Positions 48,681-57,103 of a stretch of DNA of 64,000 nucleotides are shown here, one piece after another (the first letter of the stretch is position 1; each line of letters opens with the position of its first letter). Under the pieces are notes generated by a model. The model was given only the letters and a program-made list of their open reading frames with translations, made no database searches and had not been told where the DNA came from. Origin of the DNA: Tuberibacillus sp. Marseille-P3662 (lineage in GTDB: Bacteria > Bacillota > Bacilli > Bacillales > Sporolactobacillaceae); NCBI RefSeq assembly GCF_900178005.1, contig NZ_FXBS01000006.1, positions 1,240,001-1,304,000 on the forward strand. The letters are read 5' to 3'. The position numbers and the translations under genes were made by a program.

Positions 48681-50201
48681 TTAAGACTTGTTTTTAGGAT
48701 GATTAATTCGACCAATACCAAGTTCTTTCCCTTCTTTATAGATCGCTTTAATGAAACTCATAGTCATTAACAGCATGATAATCGAGAAAGGTAAAGCGGC
48801 AATGATCATTGTGTTTTGCAAGGCTTGAAGTCCGCCTGTATATAAAAGAGCAAGTGCTGTAGCTGAGAGCAGTACACCCCAGGTTAATTTAATCGTACGA
48901 CCGGGATTTTCGGATCCCCCTGTCGTCATCATTCCTAATACAAAGGTCCCTGAATCAGCTGAAGTAATAAAGAACGTGCTAATAAGCAGAATCGCAACGA
49001 TCGAAGCAACCATGCCTAATGGGAAATTAGAGAAGACACCGAATAATGATTCTTCTTTTGCCAGCGTCGAAATGGTATCAATCCCATTATGTTCGAGCGA
49101 AATCGCTGTTCCACCAAAAGTGGCAAACCATAAGAACCCAATGACGGATGGAACGAGTAACACAGTAAAGACAAATTCTCTTACGCTCCGACCTTTGGAG
49201 ACTCGAGCAATAAATATACCTACAAAGGGTGACCATGCGATCCACCATGCCCAATAGAATATCGTCCAATTATTAATCCATTCTCTTGTCTCTTCGCTGG
49301 TGGGCGCAATACTAAAGCTCATGGCTGGAAGATGCTCGATGTAAGTCCCAATCGTATTCGTAAATAAATTTAATATAAATAATGTGGGACCAATAATGAA
49401 AGTTAAAATGAATAACAAACCTGCTAAAACCATATTAGCATTACTTAAAATTTTTATACCCTTACCTAAGCCTGTCCAAGCCGAAATCATAAAAAGAACC
49501 GTAACGATAGCTATAATGATGAATTGAATAACAACGTTCGTCGGTATATCAAATAAAAAGGCCAACCCGCCATTGATCTGAACAGCACCAAAACCTAGTG
49601 TCGTGGCTACCCCGATAACTGTAGCGATAACCGCAAGAATATCAATGACTCTCCCAGTAATCCCATCAGCCGTTTTGCCGATAATGGGGTGTAAGGTCGC
49701 GCTGATTAAGCCAGTTTTTCCATGTCTGAAATTAAAATAAGCTAATACGAGTGCCACAATCCCGTAGATCGCCCACGCATGAATGCCCCAATGGAAATAA
49801 GTAAATCTCATGGCATCCTTAATGGCTTGATCTGTGCCTGTTTCCCCAGTCGGAGAACTGGTCGCATAATGACTGACAGGTTCAGCTGTCCCCCAGAAAA
49901 CAAGTCCTATCCCCATTCCGGCACTGAACAACATGGCAATCCAAGTTGGCCTCGAGAATTCGGGTTTCTCTCCTGGCTCACCAAGTTTAATTCTTCCAAC
50001 AGGGGTAATTAAGAATACCAAACATACTAGGACAATGAGTGTCACTACGATTAAGTAGTACCATCCCAATTTATGAGATATAAACGCTTGAATATTCGAT
50101 GTTGCTGTTTCTAACCCCTTCGGCCACAAGACTCCAATAATAACGAGCACCAACATAATGGCCGCCGATATTTTAAATACGGGTGTGAATTTTTTTAGCA
50201 T
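48681..50201 (-). CDS. BCCT-family compatible-solute transporter 2 (tandem paralogue)
   Basis: 506 aa, same length as BCCT1 and very similar throughout; the last 100 bp of the two genes differ at only a few positions. Contains SAGMGIGLVFWGTAEP and WAWWIAWSPFVGIFIARVS. The ATG at 50201 has AAAGGAG 9 bp upstream; the open frame to 50351 begins inside the terminator-derived repeat and is not coding. Differences cluster in loops (for example MTTGGSENPGRTI against MTTDGKQDPSQSI), which may alter affinity or regulation. Confidence 0.9.
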   Translation of the reverse strand: MLKKFTPVFKISAAIMLVLVIIGVLWPKGLETATSNIQAFISHKLGWYYLIVVTLIVLVCLVFLITPVGRIKLGEPGEKPEFSRPTWIAMLFSAGMGIGLVFWGTAEPVSHYATSSPTGETGTDQAIKDAMRFTYFHWGIHAWAIYGIVALVLAYFNFRHGKTGLISATLHPIIGKTADGITGRVIDILAVIATVIGVATTLGFGAVQINGGLAFLFDIPTNVVIQFIIIAIVTVLFMISAWTGLGKGIKILSNANMVLAGLLFILTFIIGPTLFILNLFTNTIGTYIEHLPAMSFSIAPTSEETREWINNWTIFYWAWWIAWSPFVGIFIARVSKGRSVREFVFTVLLVPSVIGFLWFATFGGTAISLEHNGIDTISTLAKEESLFGVFSNFPLGMVASIVAILLISTFFITSADSGTFVLGMMTTGGSENPGRTIKLTWGVLLSATALALLYTGGLQALQNTMIIAALPFSIIMLLMTMSFIKAIYKEGKELGIGRINHPKNKS

Positions 50202-50263
50202 GACAAAGGACTCCTTTCCGCAAGAAATATGTCCCCTAAGAACCAAACATTTTATATTATGCT

Positions 50264-50304
50264 CTGTGTCATTATTCTCTCTAAGACGTATCCTTTTATT
50301 CACC
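50264..50304 (-). promoter_or_regulatory. Conserved upstream block of BCCT2
   Basis: Partner of 48365-48406. Immediately downstream, TTAGAG and CATAAT spaced by 17 bp could be a weak sigma-A promoter, but the hexamers are not shared by the BCCT1 copy, so the call is tentative. Confidence 0.45.
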
Positions 50305-50310
50305 TTATGC

Positions 50311-50345
50311 CAATAAAAAAAGGCGACATCTACACATGATGCCGC
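50311..50345 (-). terminator. Original pyr-operon terminator, left half with T-tract
   Basis: On the minus strand GCGGCATC / GATGTCGC form an 8-bp stem (one G-U) around a 7-nt loop, then C and seven T residues. The same stem-loop, without the T-run, is next to pyrE at 57104-57126. This copy still looks functional and would now end transcripts from the island before BCCT2. Confidence 0.8.
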
Positions 50346-50351
50346 CCACAC
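50323..50351 (+). repeat. 29-bp direct repeat, left copy (candidate attachment site)
   Basis: Identical over all 29 bases to 57104-57132, in the same orientation, starting GCGACATCTACACATGATGC. Flanks differ on both sides. The two copies bracket 6752 bp of accessory genes. Translation of the repeat produces the spurious MWAASCVDVA start in two unrelated open frames. Confidence 0.9.
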
Positions 50352-50713
50352 TAACTTCCTCTGAACACTGGATATCTCTAGCTATTTTGAGCTGATACCA
50401 TTAGTATCAGCACTTGAGCTTGGTTATTTAATTCGATTGATTTTTAGTGAGTTGAATAGCTATGTATAACAGTAAACCAAAAATCCCGCCACTAAGAAAT
50501 ACATCTCCAAGCGTAGCAGGTAACTTTGTACGATTCTTTTATATCGTTAAAAATCATAATTCTTTAAAAGATGAAATTCCCATTATAAACCATTTAACCC
50601 AAACGCCTTATGCGAATGACTGTCAAATTAAGTCGACCATTGTTTCTAATTGTTTTTTACCCTCTAAAGCTGCTTTTAACATTTCAAGTGTAAAAGTAAC
50701 TAAAGCTAATCTA
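50352..50713. other. Gap at the left end of the island with gene debris
   Basis: 362 bp. Contains a hairpin GCTGATACCATTAGTATCAG at 50391-50411 and, on the minus strand at about 50428-50538, a start-less frame with a membrane-like segment (LSGGIFGLLLYIAIQL). A 33-codon frame after the GNAT stop (TLEMLKAALEGKKQLETM) also looks like a fragment. No intact gene recognised. Confidence 0.4.
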
Positions 50714-51310
50714 TCAGTAGTCACATAAAGCATTCGCTCTCCCCCTAGATATGAAATCTTCTCTTAAAATTGAAAAAACCTTAGTATCCCGGAACTCACC
50801 CTTGATAAACTCGTTTTGTCTTAATGTTCCTTCAAATGTCATGCCTACCTTTAACATTACTTTTTCAGAACCGATGTTATCTGTATCACAACCCCCCTCG
50901 ATTCGGTTTAAGTGGATCACTTCAAAACCATATCTAATTAATGCTTTAATGGCTTCAGATGCGAAGCCATGACCCCAATAATTTTTATTTAAGACATATC
51001 CTAATTCCGCCTTCTTATGTTCATTGGACCAATCTACAAATGAGCAAGTACCGATGACCTTATGGCTCTCTTTCAGCACTAATGCCCATTCAGCGGATTG
51101 CCCCTTTTCATAACCATCAATGACGATCTTGATAAAATGATTTAGCGTTTCATCCTTGGATTTGTTGATTTCCCATGTCATATGGTGAGCGACTTCGGGA
51201 TCAGACGAAAACTCAAATATATCATCGAGATCATTTAATGATAGTTTTCTTAATAATAGACGGTCGGTTTCAAGAGTCGGCATTCCTTTTAATAATCCCT
51301 CTATCTCCAT
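50714..51310 (-). CDS. GNAT-family N-acetyltransferase (RimJ/RimL-like)
   Basis: 198 aa. RimJ-type start LETDRLLLRKLSLNDLDDIF, acetyl-CoA loop region AELGYVLNKNYWGHGFASEAIKALI near residue 105-130, and NIGSEKVMLKVGMTFEG. Such enzymes modify ribosomal proteins, antibiotics or small amines; the substrate is not evident. AGATAGAGGG-type ribosome region upstream is weak. Intact member of the island. Confidence 0.82.
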   Translation of the reverse strand: MEIEGLLKGMPTLETDRLLLRKLSLNDLDDIFEFSSDPEVAHHMTWEINKSKDETLNHFIKIVIDGYEKGQSAEWALVLKESHKVIGTCSFVDWSNEHKKAELGYVLNKNYWGHGFASEAIKALIRYGFEVIHLNRIEGGCDTDNIGSEKVMLKVGMTFEGTLRQNEFIKGEFRDTKVFSILREDFISRGRANALCDY

Positions 51311-51443
51311 AAATGTTTCACCTTGTATGAATGTTTATTTTTAAATTTCAGCAAACTCTCCTTGCATTCCATTAATCTATTCTTTTGCTTAATAACCATT
51401 ATTTCAGATTTCAATACATTTTTTTCACCTAGGTTTTCTATTC

Positions 51444-51988
51444 TTATCCATTAAACCTTCCCATCAATATAGTATTATAACCGTTCCCGTCCGATAGAAT
51501 CTTATCTCTTTTCAAGATACCTTCCACTACAAAACCATATTTTTCATAAAGCCTGATAGCTTTATCATTGGTTTCGAGAACATTCAAAGTTATATTCTTA
51601 ATGTCATTTGAGTCTGCCCAATGAACAGATTCTTTTAACAGGTTTTTCCTATACCATATCCCCAATATTCGTGTAATACGCAGACTCCAAATTCTACTTT
51701 ATGAGATATTCTTTTTAATTTGTTCCCTTCACATCTTGAAAAACCTACAATTCTCTTATTAGCTTCAGCAACTAAAAATAGGTTACTAATACTTTCTGTA
51801 TCATCTTTAATTATCTGTTTAAAACCTGATTCATCTATGTACGCCTCGCCTTTCTCTCTATCTAAATTTTCTGTTTCGCCATCTATTTGCACTCTTACCT
51901 CAGATAAGTTTTTGGCGTCTTTCTCTATTGCAGACCTAACAACATAACGCAAATGATGAATATAAAATTCCTTTTGGATAATCCTCAT
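51444..51988 (-). pseudogene. GNAT acetyltransferase split by a frameshift
   Basis: The 5' part (ATG at 51988 to 51635) runs to EYWGYGIGK and then stops; the 3' part (to 51444) continues in another frame from KNLLKESVHWADSND to FNG. The break lies at GGAAAAACC near 51640: one additional A would restore GIGKNLLKES and a single GNAT of about 180 aa. Acetyl-CoA site and C-terminal LYEKYGFVVEG are otherwise normal. Either a recent mutation in an A-run, a slippage switch or a sequencing error. Confidence 0.8.
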
Positions 51989-52122
51989 CACAACGCCCCT
52001 CAATTAAACTATTATTCCTTTATATTAAACTTAATAAGCAATAATTATTAAGAGAAAATTATGACCTTAATTATTTCTCATGGCTTTCTAAACTAACGTC
52101 TACTAATAGTTGAGCAAAAAAA

Positions 52123-52536
52123 TTACTTATCCCTTTGGAGGTGATGTATTAAAAATTCCTTATCTTCGGGGTATGTTAAATCTAAATTTTTTAGTTCCTC
52201 TGCTGATTTCCATGCAATATCATATATTAAATTGTCAGGGTCTTGAATGTTTCTTTCCCCATCAACAATATTGACTAAAAAATAATGGACTTCAAAAGAT
52301 ATATTGAGTTCTTCATAATTGCCACTTTTCACTTTTATTTCATCAACTATTTCTACAACATATCCTGTTTCTTCCTCAATTTCTCTTATACAACATTCGG
52401 CGAAAGTTTCATTGTTTTCTTGACCACCTGAAGGAATAGACCATGTTTTTATCTCATCAGGTTTCCCTTGTAACACCATTAACAATTCATCATTTTCATT
52501 TACACAAACACCTGACGAACCCAACCATTTTTTCAT
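52123..52536 (-). CDS. Nudix hydrolase
   Basis: 137 aa from the ATG at 52536 (GGGGGCG upstream). Nudix box is perfect: G-x5-E-x7-REIEEETGY, residues about 38-60 (GGQENNETFAECCIREIEEE). Hydrolyses a nucleoside diphosphate linked to another moiety; specificity unknown. Island gene, probably monocistronic. Confidence 0.88.
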   Translation of the reverse strand: MKKWLGSSGVCVNENDELLMVLQGKPDEIKTWSIPSGGQENNETFAECCIREIEEETGYVVEIVDEIKVKSGNYEELNISFEVHYFLVNIVDGERNIQDPDNLIYDIAWKSAEELKNLDLTYPEDKEFLIHHLQRDK

Positions 52537-52912
52537 ATTAACGCCCCCTGTTATATTGCTTAATAATTGCGGCATTTTGAAAAAATTTTCTAACCATACT
52601 CCCCGTTCAGGAAAGTTCTACAACCATCTTCAATGATACTTCATGGCAGTCAATTTTCAAACATTTTCACAAATTGAAAACCTGTCCAATAAAAAAAGAC
52701 AGTACAAACTTACTATGCCGTCCATTATCACGTCATTTAATTCTCCTATGTACTAGAATTTCCAAACGTCAGGATTTAAGGATAAAGGATCCCACACTTA
52801 AAAACAGACCTCCATAGATCAGGTCTCCTACATCATTGCAAACACAGCTTTATAACTGTGGATGCGAATGTGTTACTAACGTAAACCGAATCCAAAAGAA
52901 ATCTTGAGCTTT
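52537..52912. other. Intergenic gap upstream of the Nudix gene
   Basis: 376 bp, AT-rich. Besides the terminator at 52798-52827 I see only short A-runs near 52690 and no gene. Confidence 0.5.
52798..52827 (-). terminator. Terminator after the 252-aa methyltransferase gene
   Basis: Stem AGACCT / AGGTCT (52806-52811 with 52821-52826), then GTTTTTAAG on the minus strand, about 85 bp past the stop codon. Short stem but good T-run. Confidence 0.6.
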
Positions 52913-53671
52913 CTATACGGCTTCTGCTTGAATAATAAAACGATGTTGATGGACGTCAAAATAGCCTTTTGATTGAATGATCTGATAAACTTGATATAAT
53001 TCATCCAGATAGTCTTCAATGTTAAAATTCGGAACTTGCCAAGGAATCGCCTTTAAATAATAAACTAAAGCACCAACGTCATAAAAACGTTGGACAGGAA
53101 ACTCCTCTTTGCTATACAAGACATTAAAGTTGCATTCGTTAAGTTCCTCTAATGCTGTTTTTAGGTTCCAGTTATGAAACTCTTCATTTAAGGGCACCTC
53201 CATAGTCTCGTTTATTTGGGAACAATTCAAGCCCCCAACTTGTTGAGTGAGGAAAATTCCTGAATCTGAAATGATCCTTCTTAGTTCCGCTGAGGAATAA
53301 GAATCATGCTTGTTCAAAATTAGATCAAATTGTCCATCCTGCAGAGGAAGGTTGGAATCCTTTTCAAAATGAACCACGTTTACACCTAACGGCTCAAGCC
53401 GTTTTTTAGCAATTGGAACATTAGGCTTGTATCCCTCAGTTGCAAATACTGTTTCCGGAAAGGGCCGTAGCAAAGATAAAAATTCTCCCCCACCAGTCCC
53501 CATATCCAACATCGATTTTGCACGCTGAATCAGGGGTCTAGCGATGCTACCATAAGACCAAGTTAGTAACTCCTCCTGCACACGCCCAGTACCTGAAATA
53601 AAAGAAAAATCCCATCCGGAAAAACTTTGATTTATATCTTCAATATTATTCAAAAATTGATCCGTTATCAT
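52913..53671 (-). CDS. Class I SAM-dependent methyltransferase (substrate unknown)
   Basis: 252 aa from the ATG at 53671, behind GGGGGAC. SAM motif I MLDMGTGGGEFLSLL near residue 55, ATEGYKPNV as acidic loop, DGQFDLILNKHDSY as motif II, and a C-terminal helical cap. The DFSFISGTGRVQEELLTW N-terminus resembles a group of Bacillus methyltransferases annotated near rRNA or small-molecule types; I cannot assign a substrate. Confidence 0.8.
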   Translation of the reverse strand: MITDQFLNNIEDINQSFSGWDFSFISGTGRVQEELLTWSYGSIARPLIQRAKSMLDMGTGGGEFLSLLRPFPETVFATEGYKPNVPIAKKRLEPLGVNVVHFEKDSNLPLQDGQFDLILNKHDSYSSAELRRIISDSGIFLTQQVGGLNCSQINETMEVPLNEEFHNWNLKTALEELNECNFNVLYSKEEFPVQRFYDVGALVYYLKAIPWQVPNFNIEDYLDELYQVYQIIQSKGYFDVHQHRFIIQAEAV

Positions 53672-53806
53672 GCTTATGTCCCCCACTAGCCGTTTTAAAT
53701 TGAGCTCTTATCTCTCCATATATCCTTGTTCAACGATAATCCCGTTCATTTTTTACACTTCCATATAGATAAAACTATCCCTACAAAATTACGTCAGAAA
53801 TGCTTA

Positions 53807-54301
53807 TCATTCATTTGAATTTAGAGCGAAATCCAAAATTTCTTGATACAGTATATGCCAATCACCATAGTAATTAGTAACATTATTGGGGTTTATAAAG
53901 ATTCGTTGAATTGATTCATACTTTCCTTCAAAAGGATATATCTGCTTAATATCCAAACGATAGAACACCTGATAACCAACTTTCGGGTATGGGCTATTTT
54001 CGCTCCATTTAGGATTTTCGGTGTGGTCAACTGCGATGTATCCAAGCAGGTTACAGTCTCCTTCGACATAACCTTCTTCCATCGCTTCGCGTTTGAAACA
54101 TGTTTCTGGCGTTTCATTTAATTCAATGTGACCCCCTGGAAAATCCCATCCCCTATGATTTAAGTCAACCAATAACAATTTCTTGTTGTGAAAGCAAAAT
54201 CCATGAACACTTGTAATGAGGCCGTGGTCAGGCATTTGGTGATCACGATGCCAAGTTAATTTAACCTTTCCTCCACCCCAATCAACATAGGTACTTGTCA
54301 T
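53807..54301 (-). CDS. Nudix hydrolase (second)
   Basis: 164 aa. Nudix box G-HIELN-E-TPETCFK-REAMEEGY is present near residue 58-78 and deviates slightly at its end (EEGYV in place of EExG). The WHRDHQMPDHGLITSVHGF start and LLLVDLNHRGWDFPGGH core are clear. Starts 22 bp after a ceramidase-like fragment. Not closely similar to the Nudix protein at 52123. Confidence 0.85.
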   Translation of the reverse strand: MTSTYVDWGGGKVKLTWHRDHQMPDHGLITSVHGFCFHNKKLLLVDLNHRGWDFPGGHIELNETPETCFKREAMEEGYVEGDCNLLGYIAVDHTENPKWSENSPYPKVGYQVFYRLDIKQIYPFEGKYESIQRIFINPNNVTNYYGDWHILYQEILDFALNSNE

Positions 54302-54323
54302 ATCAATCTCCCCTATTTAAGCC

Positions 54324-54578
54324 TCAGTTTATAGTTTTGTGTAATTCCAAAACCTTTCCTACAACTTCATTGGAACTTGACTTAATTGGCGGCATCCATA
54401 ACCCTGTCATCGGTCCATAGACAACGGGATTTAGTTCAACTTCATAGCCTCCGTATGAGAAAGCTTCTTTAGTAGGTAAATAGCCTAAATAGCCGTTAGT
54501 ATATCCGCCGAAAAAAGCAAGATCATTACCTAATTGCTCTTTCCCCTCATTTAGTTTCGGAGATTGTCTATTTTCCAA
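54324..54578 (-). pseudogene. C-terminal fragment of a ceramidase-like protein
   Basis: 84 codons with GGYTNGYLGYLPTKEAF and YGGYEVELNPVVYGP, resembling the part of neutral/alkaline non-lysosomal ceramidase-like proteins that is normally preceded by over 300 residues. No ribosome site and no upstream coding region, so it is a remnant. Family assignment is from recollected motifs. Confidence 0.6.
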
Positions 54579-54738
54579 TCCCCTAAAAGTTCACTAGTTT
54601 TGCTACAATGAAGATTGGATCAAATACAATATACACAGGCTCTCTCCTTTGCTGTTTAGATATAGAAATTATATCATGTATTTCTGAATCGTCCTAATCT
54701 TAGAAGTCTTTGCTGTTTCAAGAGGATTTCCCTTACAA

Positions 54739-55446
54739 CTAATTTGACCTCGCTTTTATTATTAAGAAATGAGGGCTCGTCATTAATTTATGATAGGATT
54801 TTTCTTTCACTTCTTTCATCTCCTGCTGCGGTTGAGGTTCGATCAGCTTGTCGAGATTGAAAAATTGAGTGGTCTCATTGACGATGCTTTGCATCGGTCT
54901 TCTGTAAAAACTGACATCAATCGTGATATTGGGTTTGTTCCAAGTATCTGTTAATAATTGGGTTTTAAAATAATCCTCACAATTGTGACTGGTATAATCC
55001 ATAAACGGGTGATGAACTGAAAATAAAAAGGTTCCGCCTGCTTTTAGAATGCGGTTAAATTCCCGAAACGTGTGGGTCCAATTTTTTAGATAATGAAGCG
55101 TAAGTGAGCTTACGATCACGTCAAAAGAGTCATCCTCAAAAGGCAAAGTTTCCTGCAGATCATGACAAAGGAATGTTGCTTTGTCTCCTAAACAATGTTT
55201 CGCTGCTTGCACCATTTCAGGGCTAACATCGACGCCTGTAGCTTCCGCACCCCGGTATAGGAACTGAGCGGCATACCACCCAGCTGCACAACCTGCATCA
55301 AACACCTTTTTTCCATCTAATTTCTCGGGCAAAGCCGCCATCATGGCCGGGCGCTCATAATGGGCATTGTATGGGCTTGCCTCATCAACATCGTTTTTAT
55401 ATGTTTCGGCTAACCGATTATATGTGTCTCTTGTAGGCATCGTCAT
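54739..55446 (-). CDS. Class I SAM-dependent methyltransferase (intact relative of 46261-46512)
   Basis: 235 aa from the ATG at 55446, which has a strong AAGGAGGA site. [20 protein letters not shown] start, motif [45 protein letters not shown] and [19 protein letters not shown]. UbiE-like; substrate unknown. Its frame is continuous with the upstream DUF3951-like frame, so a fusion protein is also possible. Confidence 0.85.
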   Translation of the reverse strand: MTMPTRDTYNRLAETYKNDVDEASPYNAHYERPAMMAALPEKLDGKKVFDAGCAAGWYAAQFLYRGAEATGVDVSPEMVQAAKHCLGDKATFLCHDLQETLPFEDDSFDVIVSSLTLHYLKNWTHTFREFNRILKAGGTFLFSVHHPFMDYTSHNCEDYFKTQLLTDTWNKPNITIDVSFYRRPMQSIVNETTQFFNLDKLIEPQPQQEMKEVKEKSYHKLMTSPHFLIIKARSN

Positions 55447-55659
55447 GTGCCATCCTCCTTGGACAGTAAGTATTAAAATTAAATGATGTTCTTCCTGCTC
55501 TCTTTCTTCATGAAATTCAACAGTAGTTTGCGATGATATGTAATCAAACGGTGTATAGTTGTTACTAGGAATTTTTCGAGTAGCAGCCATTTTATAAACG
55601 ATTATCAAAATAACCACAGATACTGTAAAGGTAGTCGGCGCACCTATTAAGATGTACAT
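55447..55659 (-). pseudogene. DUF3951-like small membrane protein that lost its stop codon
   Basis: From the ATG at 55659 (GAGGCGG site): one membrane segment ([15 protein letters not shown]), then [24 protein letters not shown], the pattern I associate with DUF3951 proteins of about 65-70 aa. Instead of ending, the frame runs into the methyltransferase at 55446. Probably truncated at its 3' end by the insertion that brought in the methyltransferase, making a 306-codon fused frame. Confidence 0.55.
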
Positions 55660-55735
55660 AAAAGCCGCCTCATTCTAAGCTTCGGTGTTGCTCATGTTCT
55701 TTGTTCAGCATATAATAATAGTGGAGGTGAACACG

Positions 55736-55936
55736 ATGGCAATGAGTGAAAAAGAAAAACTGATTACCTTGCTGAATGTTCTAGATGAAAAACAAATTTC
55801 TGCCCTAAGAACTGTTGTAGAATCAATGGCGTCAAAAGGGCAGGAAAAGCAAGAGCTCTACGGTGCCCTTAAGGTAAGTGAACCCACTTTTAAAGAATGG
55901 GATAACCAGGAGGATGATATATATAATGACCTATAA
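55736..55936 (+). CDS. Putative antitoxin of a MazF/PemK-type system
   Basis: 66 aa, acidic and helical (MAMSEKEKLITLLNVLDEKQ start). Strong GGAGGTGA site 7 bp before the ATG at 55736. Assigned as antitoxin by position: its last 11 bp overlap a MazF-like toxin gene. It does not show a clear AbrB or RHH motif; the C-terminal half (FKEWDNQEDDIYNDL) may be the toxin-binding tail. Confidence 0.7.
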   Translation: MAMSEKEKLITLLNVLDEKQISALRTVVESMASKGQEKQELYGALKVSEPTFKEWDNQEDDIYNDL

Positions 55937-56267
55937 ACAGGGTGATATGATTTTAATTCCTTTTCCCTTTTCAGACTTAACAGGAAACAAAAAACGTCCA
56001 GCGTTAATTTTAAATAAGCCGGACGCATACAGACAACCCCACCTAATTTGTATGATGATTACCTCAGTCCAAAGAAATACCCCTTCAGATATTTTAATTT
56101 CTCAATGGAAAGAAGCTGGTTTGCTAAAACCTTCTATGGCTCGGGTCAATAAAATTTTTACAATCGATGCTCCTATGGTCCGTGAAAAGCTCGGTCATTT
56201 AAAACAAGATGATTTCTGGTTGATTCTCTCCAAATTTTTAAGTTTATTTGATTACTCGATCATTTGA
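55926..56267 (+). CDS. MazF/PemK-type mRNA interferase toxin
   Basis: 113 aa. Family start YKQGDMILIPFPFSDLTGNK, KRPALIL, the conserved ITSVQ strand, and the PSMARVNKIFTID region. Expected to cleave mRNA when free of antitoxin. The ATG at 55926 overlaps the antitoxin stop; GGAGG lies 12 bp upstream. Plus-strand pair inside a minus-strand island, so it has its own promoter; it could stabilise the inserted DNA. Confidence 0.85.
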   Translation: MTYKQGDMILIPFPFSDLTGNKKRPALILNKPDAYRQPHLICMMITSVQRNTPSDILISQWKEAGLLKPSMARVNKIFTIDAPMVREKLGHLKQDDFWLILSKFLSLFDYSII

Positions 56268-56293
56268 CCAAGTTAGTAGCTGATTACCTTGTG

Positions 56294-56704
56294 TCATATA
56301 TATCCCCTTGTATTTTGACAATAAGATCTCTGCAATAACACATTTATGACTTCTAGCCTACCTGTTGTATTAATCCAGTAAAGATTTGTTTCCAGTACAA
56401 GTTTTAAATAACCCACCCGTTTGGTCTTTTCTTCTAACTTCGCAAGCATGATTTTTGCAGAACCTTTTCTTCTGAAGTCCTTTGCCACAGACATTCCATA
56501 TTAAAATGCCTTGATGATAACCAACAAAGAGGATGTTTTCTCTTCCCATGTAAGTTTTATGGATAGGATACAAGTCAGGATTCAATGTATCATCAATAAA
56601 CCCAAAATGTTACTTTAGTCCTTTTAGTATAACTGTTGGGCTTCCCTTTCATTTTCTAGGTTAACCTCGGTAATTTTTAACCGGGAATCCTGTACTTTAT
56701 TCAT
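56294..56704 (-). pseudogene. GNAT acetyltransferase remnant with several frameshifts
   Basis: Starting at an ATG at 56704 (MNKVQDSRLKITEVNLENE) the frame breaks after about 26 codons, resumes as NPDLYPIHKTYMGRENILF then GYHQGILIWN, and shifts again into MSVAKDFRRKGSAKIMLAKLE, ending NVLLQRS. Together these make a GNAT enzyme (the RRKGSAKIMLAKLE block is the acetyl-CoA loop), but at least two shifts break it. Confidence 0.7.
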
Positions 56705-56787
56705 CTAATCTCACCTTCCTAAGAATGAAAATTACCAAAAGTAGGTTTTAAGTTATTTTGCTAACCCCTCCTATTAGTTCATGACAC

Positions 56788-57103
56788 TTATTTCGACCAA
56801 GTATAATACACAAATTTTAACCTCTGCCCAGACATTTCGAACACCTCATTACTGGTAGCTATCAGTTTAAATCCGTTTTTCTCTAAGACTATTTGGGACG
56901 CTTTGTTATTATTAATCGTCTTCGCTTTAATTCTGTCTATGCTCTTCTCGCTTGCAGCCTCTAATAACAATCTTAGTGCTTGACTAGCAATGCCTTTCCC
57001 AATGTATCTTTTTCCCACTCTATACCCGACATAACCAAGAGTTTGAGTTTCGTCAATATCGACTAAATGCATTCTCCCAAGTATAGAACCTTCTTTATTT
57101 CGA
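56788..57103 (-). pseudogene. 5'-truncated GNAT acetyltransferase at the island edge
   Basis: Encodes the C-terminal two thirds of a RimJ/RimL-type enzyme: LGRMHLVDIDETQTLGYVGY, VGKRYIGKGIASQALRLLLE and ASQIVLEKNGFKLIA. The N-terminal part is missing: the coding sequence stops being GNAT-like exactly where the 29-bp repeat begins at 57104. A GTG at 57132 inside the repeat keeps the frame open (114 codons), but the first 10 residues are translated terminator. Confidence 0.75.

Larger units (their letters stand above)
50352..57103. mobile_element. Accessory island inserted in the pyr-operon terminator
   Basis: 6.75 kb between the 29-bp direct repeats. Contains GNAT acetyltransferases (one intact, two broken, one truncated at the right edge), two Nudix hydrolases, two methyltransferases, a ceramidase fragment, a DUF3951-like frame and a MazF-type toxin-antitoxin pair. 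Genes are AT-richer than the flanking core and many have their own ribosome sites and gaps. No integrase, transposase or relaxase is visible, so if mobile it depended on an outside enzyme or has lost its own. Confidence 0.6.

Noticed and set aside
50201-50351. N-terminal extension MWAASCVDVA shared by the BCCT2 frame and the GNAT frame at 57132, at first sight a common leader peptide
   Set aside because: It is only the translation of the 29-bp DNA repeat; both genes have better explanations for their true starts or truncation.
50352-57103. Island considered as an integron cassette array
   Set aside because: Genes of cassette-like families are present, but I see no attC-like sites between them, no integrase, and gene spacing is irregular with large debris-filled gaps.
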